DNA of 45,853 nucleotides, taken from Olavius sp. associated proteobacterium Delta 1 (GTDB lineage: Bacteria > Desulfobacterota > Desulfobacteria > Desulfobacterales > JAFDCJ01). Every line of letters begins with the position of its first letter. Position 1 is the stretch's first letter. Of this stretch, positions 33,367 to 41,909 are shown piece by piece. The stretch is from the NCBI GenBank assembly GCA_902749685.1, contig CACVKW010001031.1, positions 1 through 45,853 on the forward strand, read 5' to 3'. Made by a program: the position numbers and the translations under genes. The notes beneath the pieces were generated by a model. That model was not told the origin of the DNA, made no database searches, and saw only the letters and a program-made list of their open reading frames with translations.

Positions 33367-33464
33367 ATGCCTGAATTTTAGCGCAACAATCAGCGCGCCA
33401 AGTCAATTGCGGCAGTTTGTCATCAAACTTCTCTAAAGGCCATTTGCGTGCAAAATTCAGGTAT
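33367..33464. repeat. Family B repeat with both arms
   Basis: ATGCCTGAATTTTAGCGCAA (33367-33386) and TTGCGTGCAAAATTCAGGTAT (33444-33464; split as TTGCGTGCAA AATTCAGGTAT) are inverted. It fills the gap between convergent genes ending at 33362 and 33510 and could act as a two-way terminator. Confidence 0.65.
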
Positions 33465-33509
33465 TCAGAAACAACTTGCGGGTCATCGGTGAGCAGCGCC
33501 CCCGCCCCA

Positions 33510-34286
33510 CTAGCGATGAGCGGACTGGACATCGGCCCCCAGTCGCACTTCCAAACGGCGCACGATCCATGAAACGATCAGGATAAGAACCAAATACTCC
33601 AAAACCAGAACGGTATAGATCTCAAGCGGCCGGTAGACGGTTACCGTCAGTTCATTGGCCCTGCGGGTCAGTTCCTGCAGACCGATGATTGAGAGCAGAG
33701 AAGACATTTTCAACATGTAGACAAATTGGTTGCCGAGGGGCGGGAGTATCCTGCGGATGGCCTGAGGTAATATTATGTGCCGCATCTTTTGGGCATAACT
33801 GAACCCCAGTGCATCGGCGGCTTCGGTTTGTCCGCGTTCGATGGATTGAATGCCGGCCCGGAATATTTCGGCCTCAAACGCACTATCACTAAGTGCCAAT
33901 GCCAATATACCGGCGGCAAAGGGACTCAAGGATAATCCGAGCACGACCGGCAGACCGTAATAAACCCAGAGAATCAGGACCAGCACCGGAATAGAACGAA
34001 ATGTTTCAACATAAATCCGGTTAACGCTCCGGACATAGTAGTTGCTCGACAATCCCAGCAATGAAAGAAACAGCCCCACAATCACCGAAAAAAAAATTGA
34101 GACCGAAGACAGGGCCACGGTCAGCCAGATACCGCCAAACAAGAACTTGAGGTTGCTGGCGCCCTTCTCCGTTGAAGGCAGAATTTCATACCAGCCCCAG
34201 TTGTAATCCGCCCCCTTGCAGCCACCAACCATCAAAGGAACTAAAACGAGCGCCGCTATGATTAAATTCCGCTGATTTTTGCTCAT
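33510..34286 (-). CDS. Polar amino acid ABC transporter permease (HisM/GlnP type)
   Basis: 258 residues. After an N-terminal membrane segment (about 7-23) come four or five more TMs and the permease EAA loop AADALGFSYAQKMRHIILPQ then AIRRILPPLGNQF. FRSIPVLVLILWVYYGLPV is typical of the His/Gln/Arg family. Works with a periplasmic binding protein and a GlnQ-type ATPase. The upstream gene on the same strand is the binding protein; a Family A repeat separates them; no ATPase gene follows within the window, so the ATPase must be encoded elsewhere. The N-terminal segment contains GGC, which resembles a lipobox but is more probably part of a TM. Confidence 0.9.
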   Translation of the reverse strand: MSKNQRNLIIAALVLVPLMVGGCKGADYNWGWYEILPSTEKGASNLKFLFGGIWLTVALSSVSIFFSVIVGLFLSLLGLSSNYYVRSVNRIYVETFRSIPVLVLILWVYYGLPVVLGLSLSPFAAGILALALSDSAFEAEIFRAGIQSIERGQTEAADALGFSYAQKMRHIILPQAIRRILPPLGNQFVYMLKMSSLLSIIGLQELTRRANELTVTVYRPLEIYTVLVLEYLVLILIVSWIVRRLEVRLGADVQSAHR

Positions 34287-34301
34287 AGATAAAATGTCCC
34301 C

Positions 34302-34470
34302 TTAAATACTCCGCCCTGAAAAATAAGAGATTATGATCTAATCCATTCATTAAAAAAAATGCGCAGCATTAATTAACTAGTCCGCCGTCCACTCAATCTA
34401 AAAACCATCTTCAGTTTTAAATAGCAATTTACAACCCTGCATGTGCTACTTTTCCAGGCGGACTAATTAG
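34302..34470. repeat. Family A repeat, copy d, full element with inverted ends
   Basis: About 169 bp. Left end TTAAATACTCCGCCCTGAAA (34302 on) and right end CTACTTTTCCAGGCGGACTA (34447 on) are imperfect inverted repeats of about 25 bp. The interior ATGCGCAGCATTAATTAA occurs inverted in copy a. The right end contains the stop codon of the binding-protein gene (34463-34465). No open frame; resembles a MITE. Confidence 0.7.
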
Positions 34471-35245
34471 TCGGCATCCACTTGGCCTTCAGCATTTTAA
34501 AAAAACCGCGATTCTGTTTGATGGTAATCCAGTGATCGAGAAAATTAAGCCAGACCTGGTCCCCCTGCTTGACGATAAAAGCCAGATCTGCCGGGGTGCG
34601 GGATTCTGAAACCGGAACAATGGCAAGCTGTGAATGGGCCTGAATCAGCATGGCTGCCTCAAGATTGCTGGTCACGGAAATCTGTGCCCGACCGGCCAGC
34701 ACTTCATGGAAATCACGGGCTGGCGCCTCAATGCTGCGAATGCTGGCACTTGGGAAAAATTTTTTGACCTGTTGCTCTTGGGAGGTTCCCAACGTCACGG
34801 CCACGGTGACCGATGGTTGATTGATGTCCTCCCAATCTTTGAATTGCCCGAGGTTCTTTTTGAGCGTCAGCGGGACGGTGCTGATCTGATAATAGGATTT
34901 GGTAAACCCCACGGTACGAATTCGCTGGGGGGTGACGGACGCACTCGTACTGATGTCATATTTGTCGGCCACGATCCCGTTAATTAACGTTTTCCATTCT
35001 GTCGCCACAAATTTAAGCTTGACTCCCAGGTCCTTAGCCAGTTCGGTCACCACGTCAATATCAAAGCCCTTGTAACTGTTGGTACCCGGATCCCGCACCG
35101 TCATCGGGTTCCAGTCACCGGTTGTTCCCACCCGCAGTTCACCGGATTGTAAAATTTTATGTAATCGCGAATCGCTCTGAGCTATTGCGGAATTCGCCAG
35201 CAGAAGAGCCAGGACAGTAAAAATAATAATTTTTTTCGTAGGCAT
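34463..35245 (-). CDS. Periplasmic amino-acid-type substrate-binding protein
   Basis: 260 residues with a signal peptide (cleaved near 22, AIAQS). PBP2 type: ILQSGELRVGTTGDWNPMTV, GFDIDVVTELAKDLGVKLKF, DISTSASVTPQRIRTVGFTK, YYQISTVPL. The shape and some motifs resemble PheC-like cyclohexadienyl dehydratases as well as lysine/arginine-binding proteins, so an enzymatic role cannot be excluded; beside a permease, a transport role is likelier. The stop codon lies inside the end of a Family A element, so the C-terminus (WMPTN) may be shaped by that insertion. Confidence 0.87.
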   Translation of the reverse strand: MPTKKIIIFTVLALLLANSAIAQSDSRLHKILQSGELRVGTTGDWNPMTVRDPGTNSYKGFDIDVVTELAKDLGVKLKFVATEWKTLINGIVADKYDISTSASVTPQRIRTVGFTKSYYQISTVPLTLKKNLGQFKDWEDINQPSVTVAVTLGTSQEQQVKKFFPSASIRSIEAPARDFHEVLAGRAQISVTSNLEAAMLIQAHSQLAIVPVSESRTPADLAFIVKQGDQVWLNFLDHWITIKQNRGFFKMLKAKWMPTN

Positions 35246-35379
35246 AATTTTAACTCCTTTAGTAGTTTCGAGGTAAACATATCTTCAAATATAAAGCAGA
35301 AATCTTGCTCAGCAAGAATAGACTCCCTCTTGAATTTTATGGATACTGTCGTATTTCTACTAAAAGGGGGGCACTTAAA

Positions 35380-36093
35380 ATGAGAAACAAAAATTCAAAT
35401 TTCCCATTGGCAAAGGAAAATACTGAGAAAAAGATGTATTCGATTCGGGTATGGGATATTCCCACCCGGCTTTTTCACTGGTTGCTCGTTGGATTGGTAA
35501 TTTTCTCCTTCATTACCGGCAACATCGGAGTCTCTGCCATGAAATATCATGAGTGGAGCGGCTTTGCGATACTCGTTTTGGCTGTATTTCGGCTGGCGTG
35601 GGGATTTATCGGCGGACAACAGTCGCGGTTTAAAACCTTTATAAAAGGTCCGGCAGCGGTGATTCGATATGCGTCGTCCCTGTTGAGAAAAGATTCAAAG
35701 CGACATCTCGGCCACAATCCACTTGGCGGATGGTCGATCATTGCCATGCTGACTTCACTTCTGATCCAGGTCGGAACCGGTCTATTTGCCAATGACGATA
35801 TTCTGACCGAGGGTCCGTTGTACGCTTTGGTCAGCAAGCAGACCAGTGACTGGCTGACAGGTGTTCATCACCTGAATCAACGCGTACTACTGGTTCTGAT
35901 CCTGATACACATCGGTGCGCTGATATTCTATCTTATCGCAAAACGTGAAAACTTGATTAAACCGATGATCACCGGCAATAAAATCTGGCAACACAACCTG
36001 GATTCAACCTGGGGTAACCCGGCTTTAGCGCTTCTGCTGGCTGCGGTGGTAGCTGCAGTGGCTTATGTAATTATTTATTGGATCACAAATTGA
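35380..36093 (+). CDS. Cytochrome b561-family membrane protein
   Basis: 237 residues from the ATG at 35380 (AAAAGGGGGG just upstream). Four main TMs plus a C-terminal one. Haem-ligand His candidates are in IPTRLFHWLLV, MKYHEWSGF, TGVHHLNQRVLL and ILIHIGALI, matching the Ni/Fe-hydrogenase b-type/cytochrome b561 family. It passes electrons from the quinone pool to a periplasmic partner, often a mono-haem cytochrome c. Convergent with a cytochrome c' gene 100 bp away, which may be the partner. Confidence 0.9.
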   Translation: MRNKNSNFPLAKENTEKKMYSIRVWDIPTRLFHWLLVGLVIFSFITGNIGVSAMKYHEWSGFAILVLAVFRLAWGFIGGQQSRFKTFIKGPAAVIRYASSLLRKDSKRHLGHNPLGGWSIIAMLTSLLIQVGTGLFANDDILTEGPLYALVSKQTSDWLTGVHHLNQRVLLVLILIHIGALIFYLIAKRENLIKPMITGNKIWQHNLDSTWGNPALALLLAAVVAAVAYVIIYWITN

Positions 36094-36195
36094 GAGGTTC
36101 AGGGTTCAACGCTTGTCCGCCCCCGGCGGGTTCCGGATTGAAAAATTCCAGACAGGCTGCAACCTTTGAACTTTGAACCCGGAACCCGGAACCGC
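36094..36195. repeat. Imperfect self-complementary word repeat (GGTTC/GAACC)
   Basis: AGAGGTTCAGGGTTCAACGC at the left and CTTTGAACCCGGAACCCGGA at the right are partly complementary, and GAACCCGGAACCCGGAACC is a tandem word. Lies between convergent cytochrome genes and could fold as a two-way terminator. Confidence 0.5.
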
Positions 36196-36657
36196 TCAGT
36201 TCTTTTTGCGGAATTGCTTGTGGCAAGCACCGCAGTTTTGGGCAACCTGGCCAAACTGCGCTTTTATGGCATTAAGATCGCCGCCTTTGGCTGTGCCGGC
36301 CAACATGGCGGTTGCCGCTTCGAATGATTCTGCTGCTTTTTTAAATTTTGCCGGATTTTCAAACGCGGCCGAAGTCAGGGTCGTATCCCCTTTATCGGTG
36401 CCCGGTTCCATCATGGCCTCCCACGGAAGGGTTGCCAGCATCTCAACCGCATCGGCATTGGCAGAAAATGCATCTTTATCATATGCCGCCTTTCCCTGGA
36501 CAACAGCCCCCATGCGCTTGAAATGCTGCACGATCAAAAACATGACCGATTTGCGGTATTTGATGGCCTCTTCGGGTTTTGCAAACTGAGCATAAGCTGC
36601 ACCAAACGCAAATACGACGAATAAAACAAAAATGGTGATTCTGGTAATTGCTCTCAT
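36196..36657 (-). CDS. Cytochrome c' (class II)
   Basis: 153 residues with a signal peptide (cleaved about 23, AYAQF). Four-helix cytochrome c' signature: AIKYRKSVMFLIVQHFKRMG at the N-terminus and CGACHKQFRKKN at the C-terminus (CXXCH at about 142-146). These five-coordinate haem proteins bind NO, and some CO, in the periplasm and give NO resistance. Located downstream of an ECF sigma/anti-sigma pair on the same strand (94 bp), so likely in that regulon. A good ribosome site (AAGGAGAAAG) precedes the start. Confidence 0.92.
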   Translation of the reverse strand: MRAITRITIFVLFVVFAFGAAYAQFAKPEEAIKYRKSVMFLIVQHFKRMGAVVQGKAAYDKDAFSANADAVEMLATLPWEAMMEPGTDKGDTTLTSAAFENPAKFKKAAESFEAATAMLAGTAKGGDLNAIKAQFGQVAQNCGACHKQFRKKN

Positions 36658-36751
36658 ACTTTCTCCTTTCGCTGGTTAAAGGTTTAGTTCCCCGCCCCGT
36701 GGGCGAATTGAAATATTCCGATTGATACCCCGTTGTTTGCAGCGGGGGAAT

Positions 36752-37480
36752 TCATTGGCGGCTGACCAGGACAAGATAATCGCCCGGTTTTGGACTGCCC
36801 CCGGTCGGTTCAACAGAGACCTCAAAGGATCGGAAATTCGTAAGCAATTCTTTGGCATAAAATTTCTCGGTGGCATATCCGGTCACCGAAACGGTGAAAA
36901 GCCCCCCACTTAACCGTTGCCCGTTTTTCACCATCCAAAGCTGATACCGATGGCTCTCATCCAGCACGGGTAGATCACTTGCAACCAGCACTCCCTGCCG
37001 GCGGTCCTGGCTTACCACAAATGTACCGTCGCCTTCGGGCGCCCGGGGTGTACCTTTCATTTTTATAATCAGCAATTCCCCGGCGGCTTCAGTTTGAAAA
37101 CTTCGGGAGGCGGTTTGCCACTGCTGCAAATTGATAACTGCAAGACCCACAATCAAAATCAGGCTGGTGATCGCCCATATCGGAAAAAAACGCGGCCGCG
37201 AGAATGCCCGCCGCCATTGCGAGGGTGGCTGGTCTAATTTGTCGGGTATATCCGTGTTAGCGCCTACCCTCTGCATCAATTTGGATTTTAGAGTATCTGG
37301 CGGGTATGCACCCGGAGCACCGTTTGCCAGCAAGTCGACCGATTGTCGATACGCCATCAATCGGGTATGGCATATTTCGCATGCAGCAATGTGGTCGGAA
37401 ACCAGCACAGACTCATCGCTATCAAGACAACCCAGGGCATAAGCCGGCAACAGGTCCGTTATGTGATCATGATCAACCAT
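36752..37480 (-). CDS. Anti-sigma factor (RskA-type, zinc-finger)
   Basis: 242 residues. N-terminal ZAS domain with HIAACEICH (His-x3-Cys-x2-Cys, about 30-38), a single TM (about 103-120) and a C-terminal RskA domain (DRRQGVLVASDLPVLDESHR, YQLWMVKNGQRLSGGLFTVS, FEVSVEPTGGSPKPGDYLV). It holds the ECF sigma factor encoded immediately upstream at the membrane until a signal releases it. The gene starts 42 bp after the sigma gene's stop, the usual arrangement. Signal unknown; the adjacent cytochrome c' suggests redox or nitrosative stress. Confidence 0.92.
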   Translation of the reverse strand: MVDHDHITDLLPAYALGCLDSDESVLVSDHIAACEICHTRLMAYRQSVDLLANGAPGAYPPDTLKSKLMQRVGANTDIPDKLDQPPSQWRRAFSRPRFFPIWAITSLILIVGLAVINLQQWQTASRSFQTEAAGELLIIKMKGTPRAPEGDGTFVVSQDRRQGVLVASDLPVLDESHRYQLWMVKNGQRLSGGLFTVSVTGYATEKFYAKELLTNFRSFEVSVEPTGGSPKPGDYLVLVSRQ

Positions 37481-37522
37481 TGACTTATTTAAATATACGC
37501 AATATCTGTTTTTTTGGATGCA

Positions 37523-38104
37523 TTATTCTAAAATCTTTTTTCCTGAAAATATTTTACAGAGCTTTTGGAGAGCAAGGCGTATCCTTGTTTTAATGGTTCC
37601 CAGGGGTTCGTTTAAACTTTCGGCAATTTGACGGTGAGTATATCCCTTGAAATAGGCTAGTGCCAGAGCGTCCTTTTGTTCGGTGGGTAGGGTGGCAAGG
37701 GCTTCGTGTATTTTACGGCGGATTTGGGCCTGCTCCAATGCTTCAACGGGGTTACTTTCATCCGCGGGCAATGAATCCGGCGAAAAATCAGCCCATAGGG
37801 GACTGTGGAAATTGGGTCGACTTTTATTCCTGCGCAGCACATCTATGGATCGATTTCGGGTAATGCTTGTTATCCAGCTCTTTACCGGCGCTTTTTCAGG
37901 TCGGTAGGTCCCGGCTTTTTCCCAGACCTGCGTAAAAACATCAAGGGTAATATCTTCGGCCGCCTCATAGTTATCCGTTATATTTTTAGCCAGACTGAAG
38001 ACAAGCGAATTATATCGATCATATAGAGCACCCAATGCTTCTGAATCGCGGGCAACTATCTGGCTAATCAGGAAGCGTTCGTCTTCGTTTGAGTAGTTTT
38101 TCAC
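37523..38104 (-). CDS. ECF RNA polymerase sigma factor (SigK-like)
   Basis: 193 residues. Region 2 (about 25-90: ALYDRYNSLVFSLAKNITDN, AEDITLDVFTQVWEKAGTYR, VKSWITSITRNRSIDVLRRN) and region 4 (about 130-185: LATLPTEQKDALALAYFKGY then THRQIAESLNEPLGTIKTRI). Typical of ECF sigmas paired with RskA-like anti-sigma factors, and that partner follows directly. It probably directs its own operon, including the anti-sigma and perhaps cytochrome c' genes. Confidence 0.94.
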   Translation of the reverse strand: MKNYSNEDERFLISQIVARDSEALGALYDRYNSLVFSLAKNITDNYEAAEDITLDVFTQVWEKAGTYRPEKAPVKSWITSITRNRSIDVLRRNKSRPNFHSPLWADFSPDSLPADESNPVEALEQAQIRRKIHEALATLPTEQKDALALAYFKGYTHRQIAESLNEPLGTIKTRIRLALQKLCKIFSGKKILE

Positions 38105-38313
38105 AGGAGATCATCAGCTGATTGTTAATAGCAATTATGTTTGAAAAACGGCAACCCCCACAGGTCATCAAGGATCTAGCACCTGAAGTTCATGTAATTT
38201 CAATGCGATGGTATGAACCAACCAGCCGGTTAACGTTTATATCACAGTTGAACAGTCGCTGGGTAAAATTAATTTCTCCAAGAGTGCTGTGGGGTGGTTA
38301 CGCTGCCTGTTCT

Positions 38314-39135
38314 TTAAAAATTCATTTTTTCGCCAGGTTCCAGAACAATCACCTTGGTGTCATACCCCGCCAGATGCTGCTTAAATTCCTGGGGCGTCCC
38401 CTTCAATGGTGGAAAGGTGCCATAATGCATGGGCATTACCTGACTGACTTTTAATAAATTACGAACCGCATAGGCGGCATGGGCTGGGTCCATCGTGAAA
38501 TGCCCGCCGATCGGCAATAGCGCCAGATCCGGCTTGTAATATTCACCGATAAATTTCATATCGCTAAAGACCCCGGAATCGCCTGCGTGATATATTGTAA
38601 AGCCATTTTCCAGCTCAATGATGTAACCACTTGGCTCACCGCCCGAGTGCAGCGTTTTCTTTTTGGTTGCGGGATCCGTATGGACAATATCCGAGCTATG
38701 TTCGGCGTGTACCATGGTAATGCGGATATCTTTACCGATCGGCATTATCGGCCCGCTTTTGTTAAAGCGTATTAGGCGGTCGTAGGGCACCCATCCCAGC
38801 ATAGCAAAAGAATGTCCCATGTCGGCATTCATCGCCACCTTGGCACCGCTGGTTTTTGACAACTGAGCTGAATCGCCGGTATGGTCGCCATGGCCGTGTG
38901 TTACCAGAATCAGGTCGATTTTTCCCAATTTGCTCAAGTCTTTGAGTTCTTTGGGGGTTTTGGGGTTCCGGGTAATGAAGGGGTCAATTAAAATAACTTT
39001 GCCGCCCGGGGTGGTGATTTTAAAAGCGGACTGCCCGAACCATTGCAGTTCAAAGGCTTGCGCGGGTGCAAAAGAAAGAACTATTACTGTCGCAATCATT
39101 ATGGAAAAAGACGATTTAAAGTATTTTTTAATCAT
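38314..39135 (-). CDS. Secreted MBL-fold metal-dependent hydrolase (UPF0173-like)
   Basis: 273 residues with a signal peptide (about 1-27, ending PAQAF). Short MBL domain: LQWFGQSAFKITTPGGKVIL, LVTHGHGDHTGDS (metal motif), MVHAEHSSD, IYHAGDSGVFSDM and a final MPMHYGTFPPLKGTP. This is the UPF0173/YtkL-type group, here exported. A zinc- or manganese-dependent hydrolase is expected; substrate unknown. It is flanked upstream by Family A copy e. Not clearly part of the sigma operon (about 210 bp from it). Confidence 0.88.
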   Translation of the reverse strand: MIKKYFKSSFSIMIATVIVLSFAPAQAFELQWFGQSAFKITTPGGKVILIDPFITRNPKTPKELKDLSKLGKIDLILVTHGHGDHTGDSAQLSKTSGAKVAMNADMGHSFAMLGWVPYDRLIRFNKSGPIMPIGKDIRITMVHAEHSSDIVHTDPATKKKTLHSGGEPSGYIIELENGFTIYHAGDSGVFSDMKFIGEYYKPDLALLPIGGHFTMDPAHAAYAVRNLLKVSQVMPMHYGTFPPLKGTPQEFKQHLAGYDTKVIVLEPGEKMNF

Positions 39136-39599
39136 TGGGTATCCTCCCTCAAAAGGTAGTGTTTAATTGGTTTCAATAAATTGCTCAGTTAATCAATCCG
39201 CCCTGAATAATTGGGGAAACCGGTATGGCTAAAACCTATATGTTCAATAATCCCTAATGAATATATGTTGATGTTGATCCGGGCGGAGTGATTAGACTAA
39301 GGCCATAGAAATCAGTTCCTCGATTTGGCAGACACGTAGATCGATTTTTGTTCGGGGAATATTTCTTATAATCGAAAATATGACAAAGTGGTATTTTGTC
39401 AACCTGCTGCAAATTGCTCATTGCCGGTTCGGGAACGATAAAACCGGCAGCCTGACTCAAGATTTTGGGCCTATTCTTTTTTGATGGAGACAGAACAGAT
39501 TTGGAATTTTTGAATTCGGCACTTATATTGATTGATGATATCAGAAGCTACGGACGCAATTCGAACATTACCAATTAGCAGAAGATCACATTTACCGGC
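39136..39599. other. Gap holding Family A copy e
   Basis: 464 bp between the hydrolase and the metal exporter. Apart from the repeat at 39190-39295 I see only AT-rich DNA; short minus-strand frames at 39254 and 39471 have no ribosome site and cross the repeat or the next gene. Confidence 0.4.
39190..39295. repeat. Family A repeat, copy e, with inverted ends
   Basis: TTAATCAATCCGCCCTGAAT (39190 on) and GATCCGGGCGGAGTGATTAG (39276-39295) are inverted ends of a 106-bp unit without an open frame, upstream of the minus-strand hydrolase gene. Confidence 0.68.
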
Positions 39600-40559
39600 A
39601 TGCACATCTATAAACTTGAGCGATGGAAACACAGCCATCATTATGTAACTGATGATGGACACGGCGAACGCAATACCCGGCGGGTCATTCTGTTGACGTT
39701 ATCTATGATGGTTATAGAAATCAGTGCCGGCTACCTTTTCGGTTCCATGGCCCTGTTGGCAGATGGGTGGCACATGGGGACCCATGCAGTTGCACTGGGT
39801 ATCACCGCTTTTGCTTTTTATTATGCCCGACGCAAATCAGATGATCCCAATTACAGTTTCGGCACCGGAAAAGTCGGAGTCCTGGGAGGTTTCGCCAGTG
39901 CGGTGGTGTTGGCAGTCATCGCGTTGCTGATGGGAGTGGAATCGTTTAAAAGACTGATTGACCCGTCCCCGATCCGGTTTAATGAGGCCATTGCCGTCGC
40001 GGCGCTGGGTTTGATTGTCAATTTAATCAGTGCCTGGTTGTTGCAGGGCAAAAATGGCCACTCCCATCACCACCACGACCACTCCCATTCACATCAGGAC
40101 CACAACCTGAGAGCTGCCTATCTGCACGTGCTGGCCGACGCTTTGACATCGGTGCTGGCGATCATCGCCCTGTTAACCGGAAAAATCTTCGGCTGGATCT
40201 GGATGGATCCGGCCATGGGAATTGTCGGTGCCCTGGTGATTACCAAATGGTCCCATGGACTGCTCATCGACACCGGCAAGATTTTACTCGATCGCGATGT
40301 CAATCAAGAAGCGGTTGATGAAATTCGAGCCAGGATGGAAGCCGATTCGGATACCCGGGTAACGGATATTCACGTCTGGCGTGTGGGGTCTCATCATCTG
40401 TCTACCATAATTTCCCTGGTCACCCATTACCCCAAATCTCCCGATTACTATAAAAAATTGTTGATCGACTATGATGAAATTGCTCACATCAGCATCGAAG
40501 TCAATAAATGTGAGGGCGAACCCTGCCTGGAAGTGGTTTCAGACCTGAATCTTACATGA
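39600..40559 (+). CDS. Cation diffusion facilitator (DmeF/CzcD-type) metal exporter
   Basis: 319 residues with six TMs in the first 220. Metal-site helices carry LLADGWHMGTHAV (TM2) and HVLADALTSVLAI (TM5); a His-rich loop HSHHHHDHSHSHQDH lies between TM4 and TM5. The cytoplasmic C-terminal domain follows (VDEIRARMEADSDTRVTDIH). N-terminal KHSHHYVTDDGHGERNT suits the DmeF group (Co/Ni/Zn export). Antiport with protons expected. No adjacent metal regulator is evident; the next gene's MarR regulator seems to belong to the following operon. Confidence 0.92.
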   Translation: MHIYKLERWKHSHHYVTDDGHGERNTRRVILLTLSMMVIEISAGYLFGSMALLADGWHMGTHAVALGITAFAFYYARRKSDDPNYSFGTGKVGVLGGFASAVVLAVIALLMGVESFKRLIDPSPIRFNEAIAVAALGLIVNLISAWLLQGKNGHSHHHHDHSHSHQDHNLRAAYLHVLADALTSVLAIIALLTGKIFGWIWMDPAMGIVGALVITKWSHGLLIDTGKILLDRDVNQEAVDEIRARMEADSDTRVTDIHVWRVGSHHLSTIISLVTHYPKSPDYYKKLLIDYDEIAHISIEVNKCEGEPCLEVVSDLNLT

Positions 40560-40575
40560 AAATTATTGACTTGCA

Positions 40576-40610
40576 GCCCTCCAATACTCCAGCACTCCAA
40601 CACTCCGGCA
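40576..40610. repeat. Short-word repeat (ACTCC)
   Basis: CCTCCAATACTCCAGCACTC then CAACACTCC: ACTCC recurs with small spacers, similar in style to 4500-4531. Confidence 0.4.
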
Positions 40611-40630
40611 CGTTGTCATACGAATACCCC

Positions 40631-40680
40631 TTGACTGAAGAATATACTTGTATTAGCTTAACATTAAATTAATTAACATT
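40631..40680 (+). promoter_or_regulatory. Promoter/operator region of the MarR-wrbA-pirin operon
   Basis: TTGACT (40631-40636) is a -35 candidate. Two direct copies of TTAACATT (40658-40665 and 40673-40680), 15 bp apart with a TTAATTAA centre, are candidate MarR sites just before the start. The -10 is not obvious. Confidence 0.4.
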
Positions 40681-40689
40681 GAGGAAATC

Positions 40690-41148
40690 ATGCAGGAAGA
40701 GTTGCGGAGTAATAATAAAGAAGTCAGAGCATTAGGCACCTATGTCAAGCTGATGCGAGCTGCCGAATCAATTACCTCCCGGGTGCACAAACACTTATCA
40801 TCCGTCGGATTAACTGTCAGCCAATTCGGTGTGCTGGAAGCGATTTTCCACCTCGGTCCCCTCTCCCAAAGGGATCTCGGCCGGAAAATATTGCGAAGCA
40901 GCGGCAATATCACCATGGTTATTGACAACCTGGAAAAGCGCCGTCTTGTCAGACGCGAACGCGACGCCTCGGATCGGCGCATGTTTATCGTTCACCTGAC
41001 GGGTGAGGGGCAAAAACTCATTGGAAAAATCTTTCCATCCCATGCGGCACTGATCACCAATGAATTGAGTGTCCTCAATGCAACCGATCAGAAAATTCTT
41101 GGCGATTTGTGCAAAAAAGTGGGTGTGGGGGTAAATAGCCGGAATTGA
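40690..41148 (+). CDS. MarR family transcriptional regulator (probable quinone/electrophile sensor)
   Basis: 152 residues. Winged-helix core: LTVSQFGVLEAIFHLGPLSQ, RDLGRKILRSSGNITMVIDN, LEKRRLVRRERDASDRRMFI. It precedes wrbA and a pirin gene on the same strand, an arrangement shared with quinone-responsive MarR proteins (QsrR, YodB context). Only one Cys (LGDLCKKVG, near the C-terminus) is present, so thiol sensing would rely on it. Ribosome site GAGGAAATC. Predicted to repress the operon until oxidised or alkylated. Confidence 0.9.
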   Translation: MQEELRSNNKEVRALGTYVKLMRAAESITSRVHKHLSSVGLTVSQFGVLEAIFHLGPLSQRDLGRKILRSSGNITMVIDNLEKRRLVRRERDASDRRMFIVHLTGEGQKLIGKIFPSHAALITNELSVLNATDQKILGDLCKKVGVGVNSRN

Positions 41149-41259
41149 AGATTGAAGATAGTAAATTGAATATTTAAGGTAGCCTGTCTGTTTAAGACAG
41201 AAACTTAATCAACAAATCAACTTTTCAACCAATCAACTAAATCAACGGAGGACTTAATC

Positions 41260-41871
41260 ATGAAAGCATTAGTTGTATTTTATTCTACATACGGACACAT
41301 TTATCAAATGGCCGAAGCAGTGGCTGAAGGCGTCAAGCAAGTCAACGGGGCAGAAGTGGAGCTGCGGCGCGTTCCCGAAACTCTACCGGACGGGGTTCTT
41401 GAACAAATGGGCGCGGTCGATGCACAAAAAGCCTTTTCCCATATACCGGTGTGCACCGTCGACGAGTTGGCTGCCGCCGATGCGGTTATTTTCGGTACCC
41501 CCACACGTTTTGGCAACATGTGCGGCCAGATGCGCCAATTTTTGGATGCCACCGGCCAGCTCTGGGCCAATGGGTCGCTGGTGGGCAAAGTGGGCAGCGT
41601 CTTTGCAAGTTCCGCCACCCAGCATGGTGGTCAGGAGTCCACGATCCTCAGTTTTCATATCACCCTGCTGCATCAGGGGTTTGTGATTGCCGGTCTGCCC
41701 TATGCCTTCCAGGGACAAATGCGCATCGATGAGATTAGCGGCTGTTCCCCTTACGGCGCTTCCACGATTGCCGGCGGTGACGGCTCCCGCCTGCCGAGTG
41801 AAAACGAGCTGGCGGGCGCGCGGTTTCAGGGAAAACATGTGGCCGGCATTGCGGCAAAGTTAGCAAGTTAA
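41260..41871 (+). CDS. wrbA: NAD(P)H:quinone oxidoreductase WrbA
   Basis: 203 residues, flavodoxin fold with FMN. Diagnostic: ALVVFYSTYGHIYQMAEAVA (phosphate loop), IFGTPTRFGNMCGQMRQFLD, SSATQHGGQESTILSF and the WrbA-specific GCSPYGASTIAGGDGSR. It reduces quinones by two electrons to prevent radical formation, in the cytoplasm. Ribosome site GGAGG; separated by 111 bp from the MarR gene, and the gap contains only AT-rich short-word DNA. Confidence 0.95.
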   Translation: MKALVVFYSTYGHIYQMAEAVAEGVKQVNGAEVELRRVPETLPDGVLEQMGAVDAQKAFSHIPVCTVDELAAADAVIFGTPTRFGNMCGQMRQFLDATGQLWANGSLVGKVGSVFASSATQHGGQESTILSFHITLLHQGFVIAGLPYAFQGQMRIDEISGCSPYGASTIAGGDGSRLPSENELAGARFQGKHVAGIAAKLAS

Positions 41872-41909
41872 ATATTCATATAGAGAAATTAGATTTAGAG
41901 GTAGAATTC

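Noticed and set aside
33158..33532. 124-codon minus-strand frame
   Set aside because: Translates a Family B repeat and the antisense end of the secreted protein gene; no start signal.
39254..39662. Two short minus-strand frames before the metal exporter
   Set aside because: One runs through a Family A element, the other overlaps the exporter start; neither has a ribosome site.
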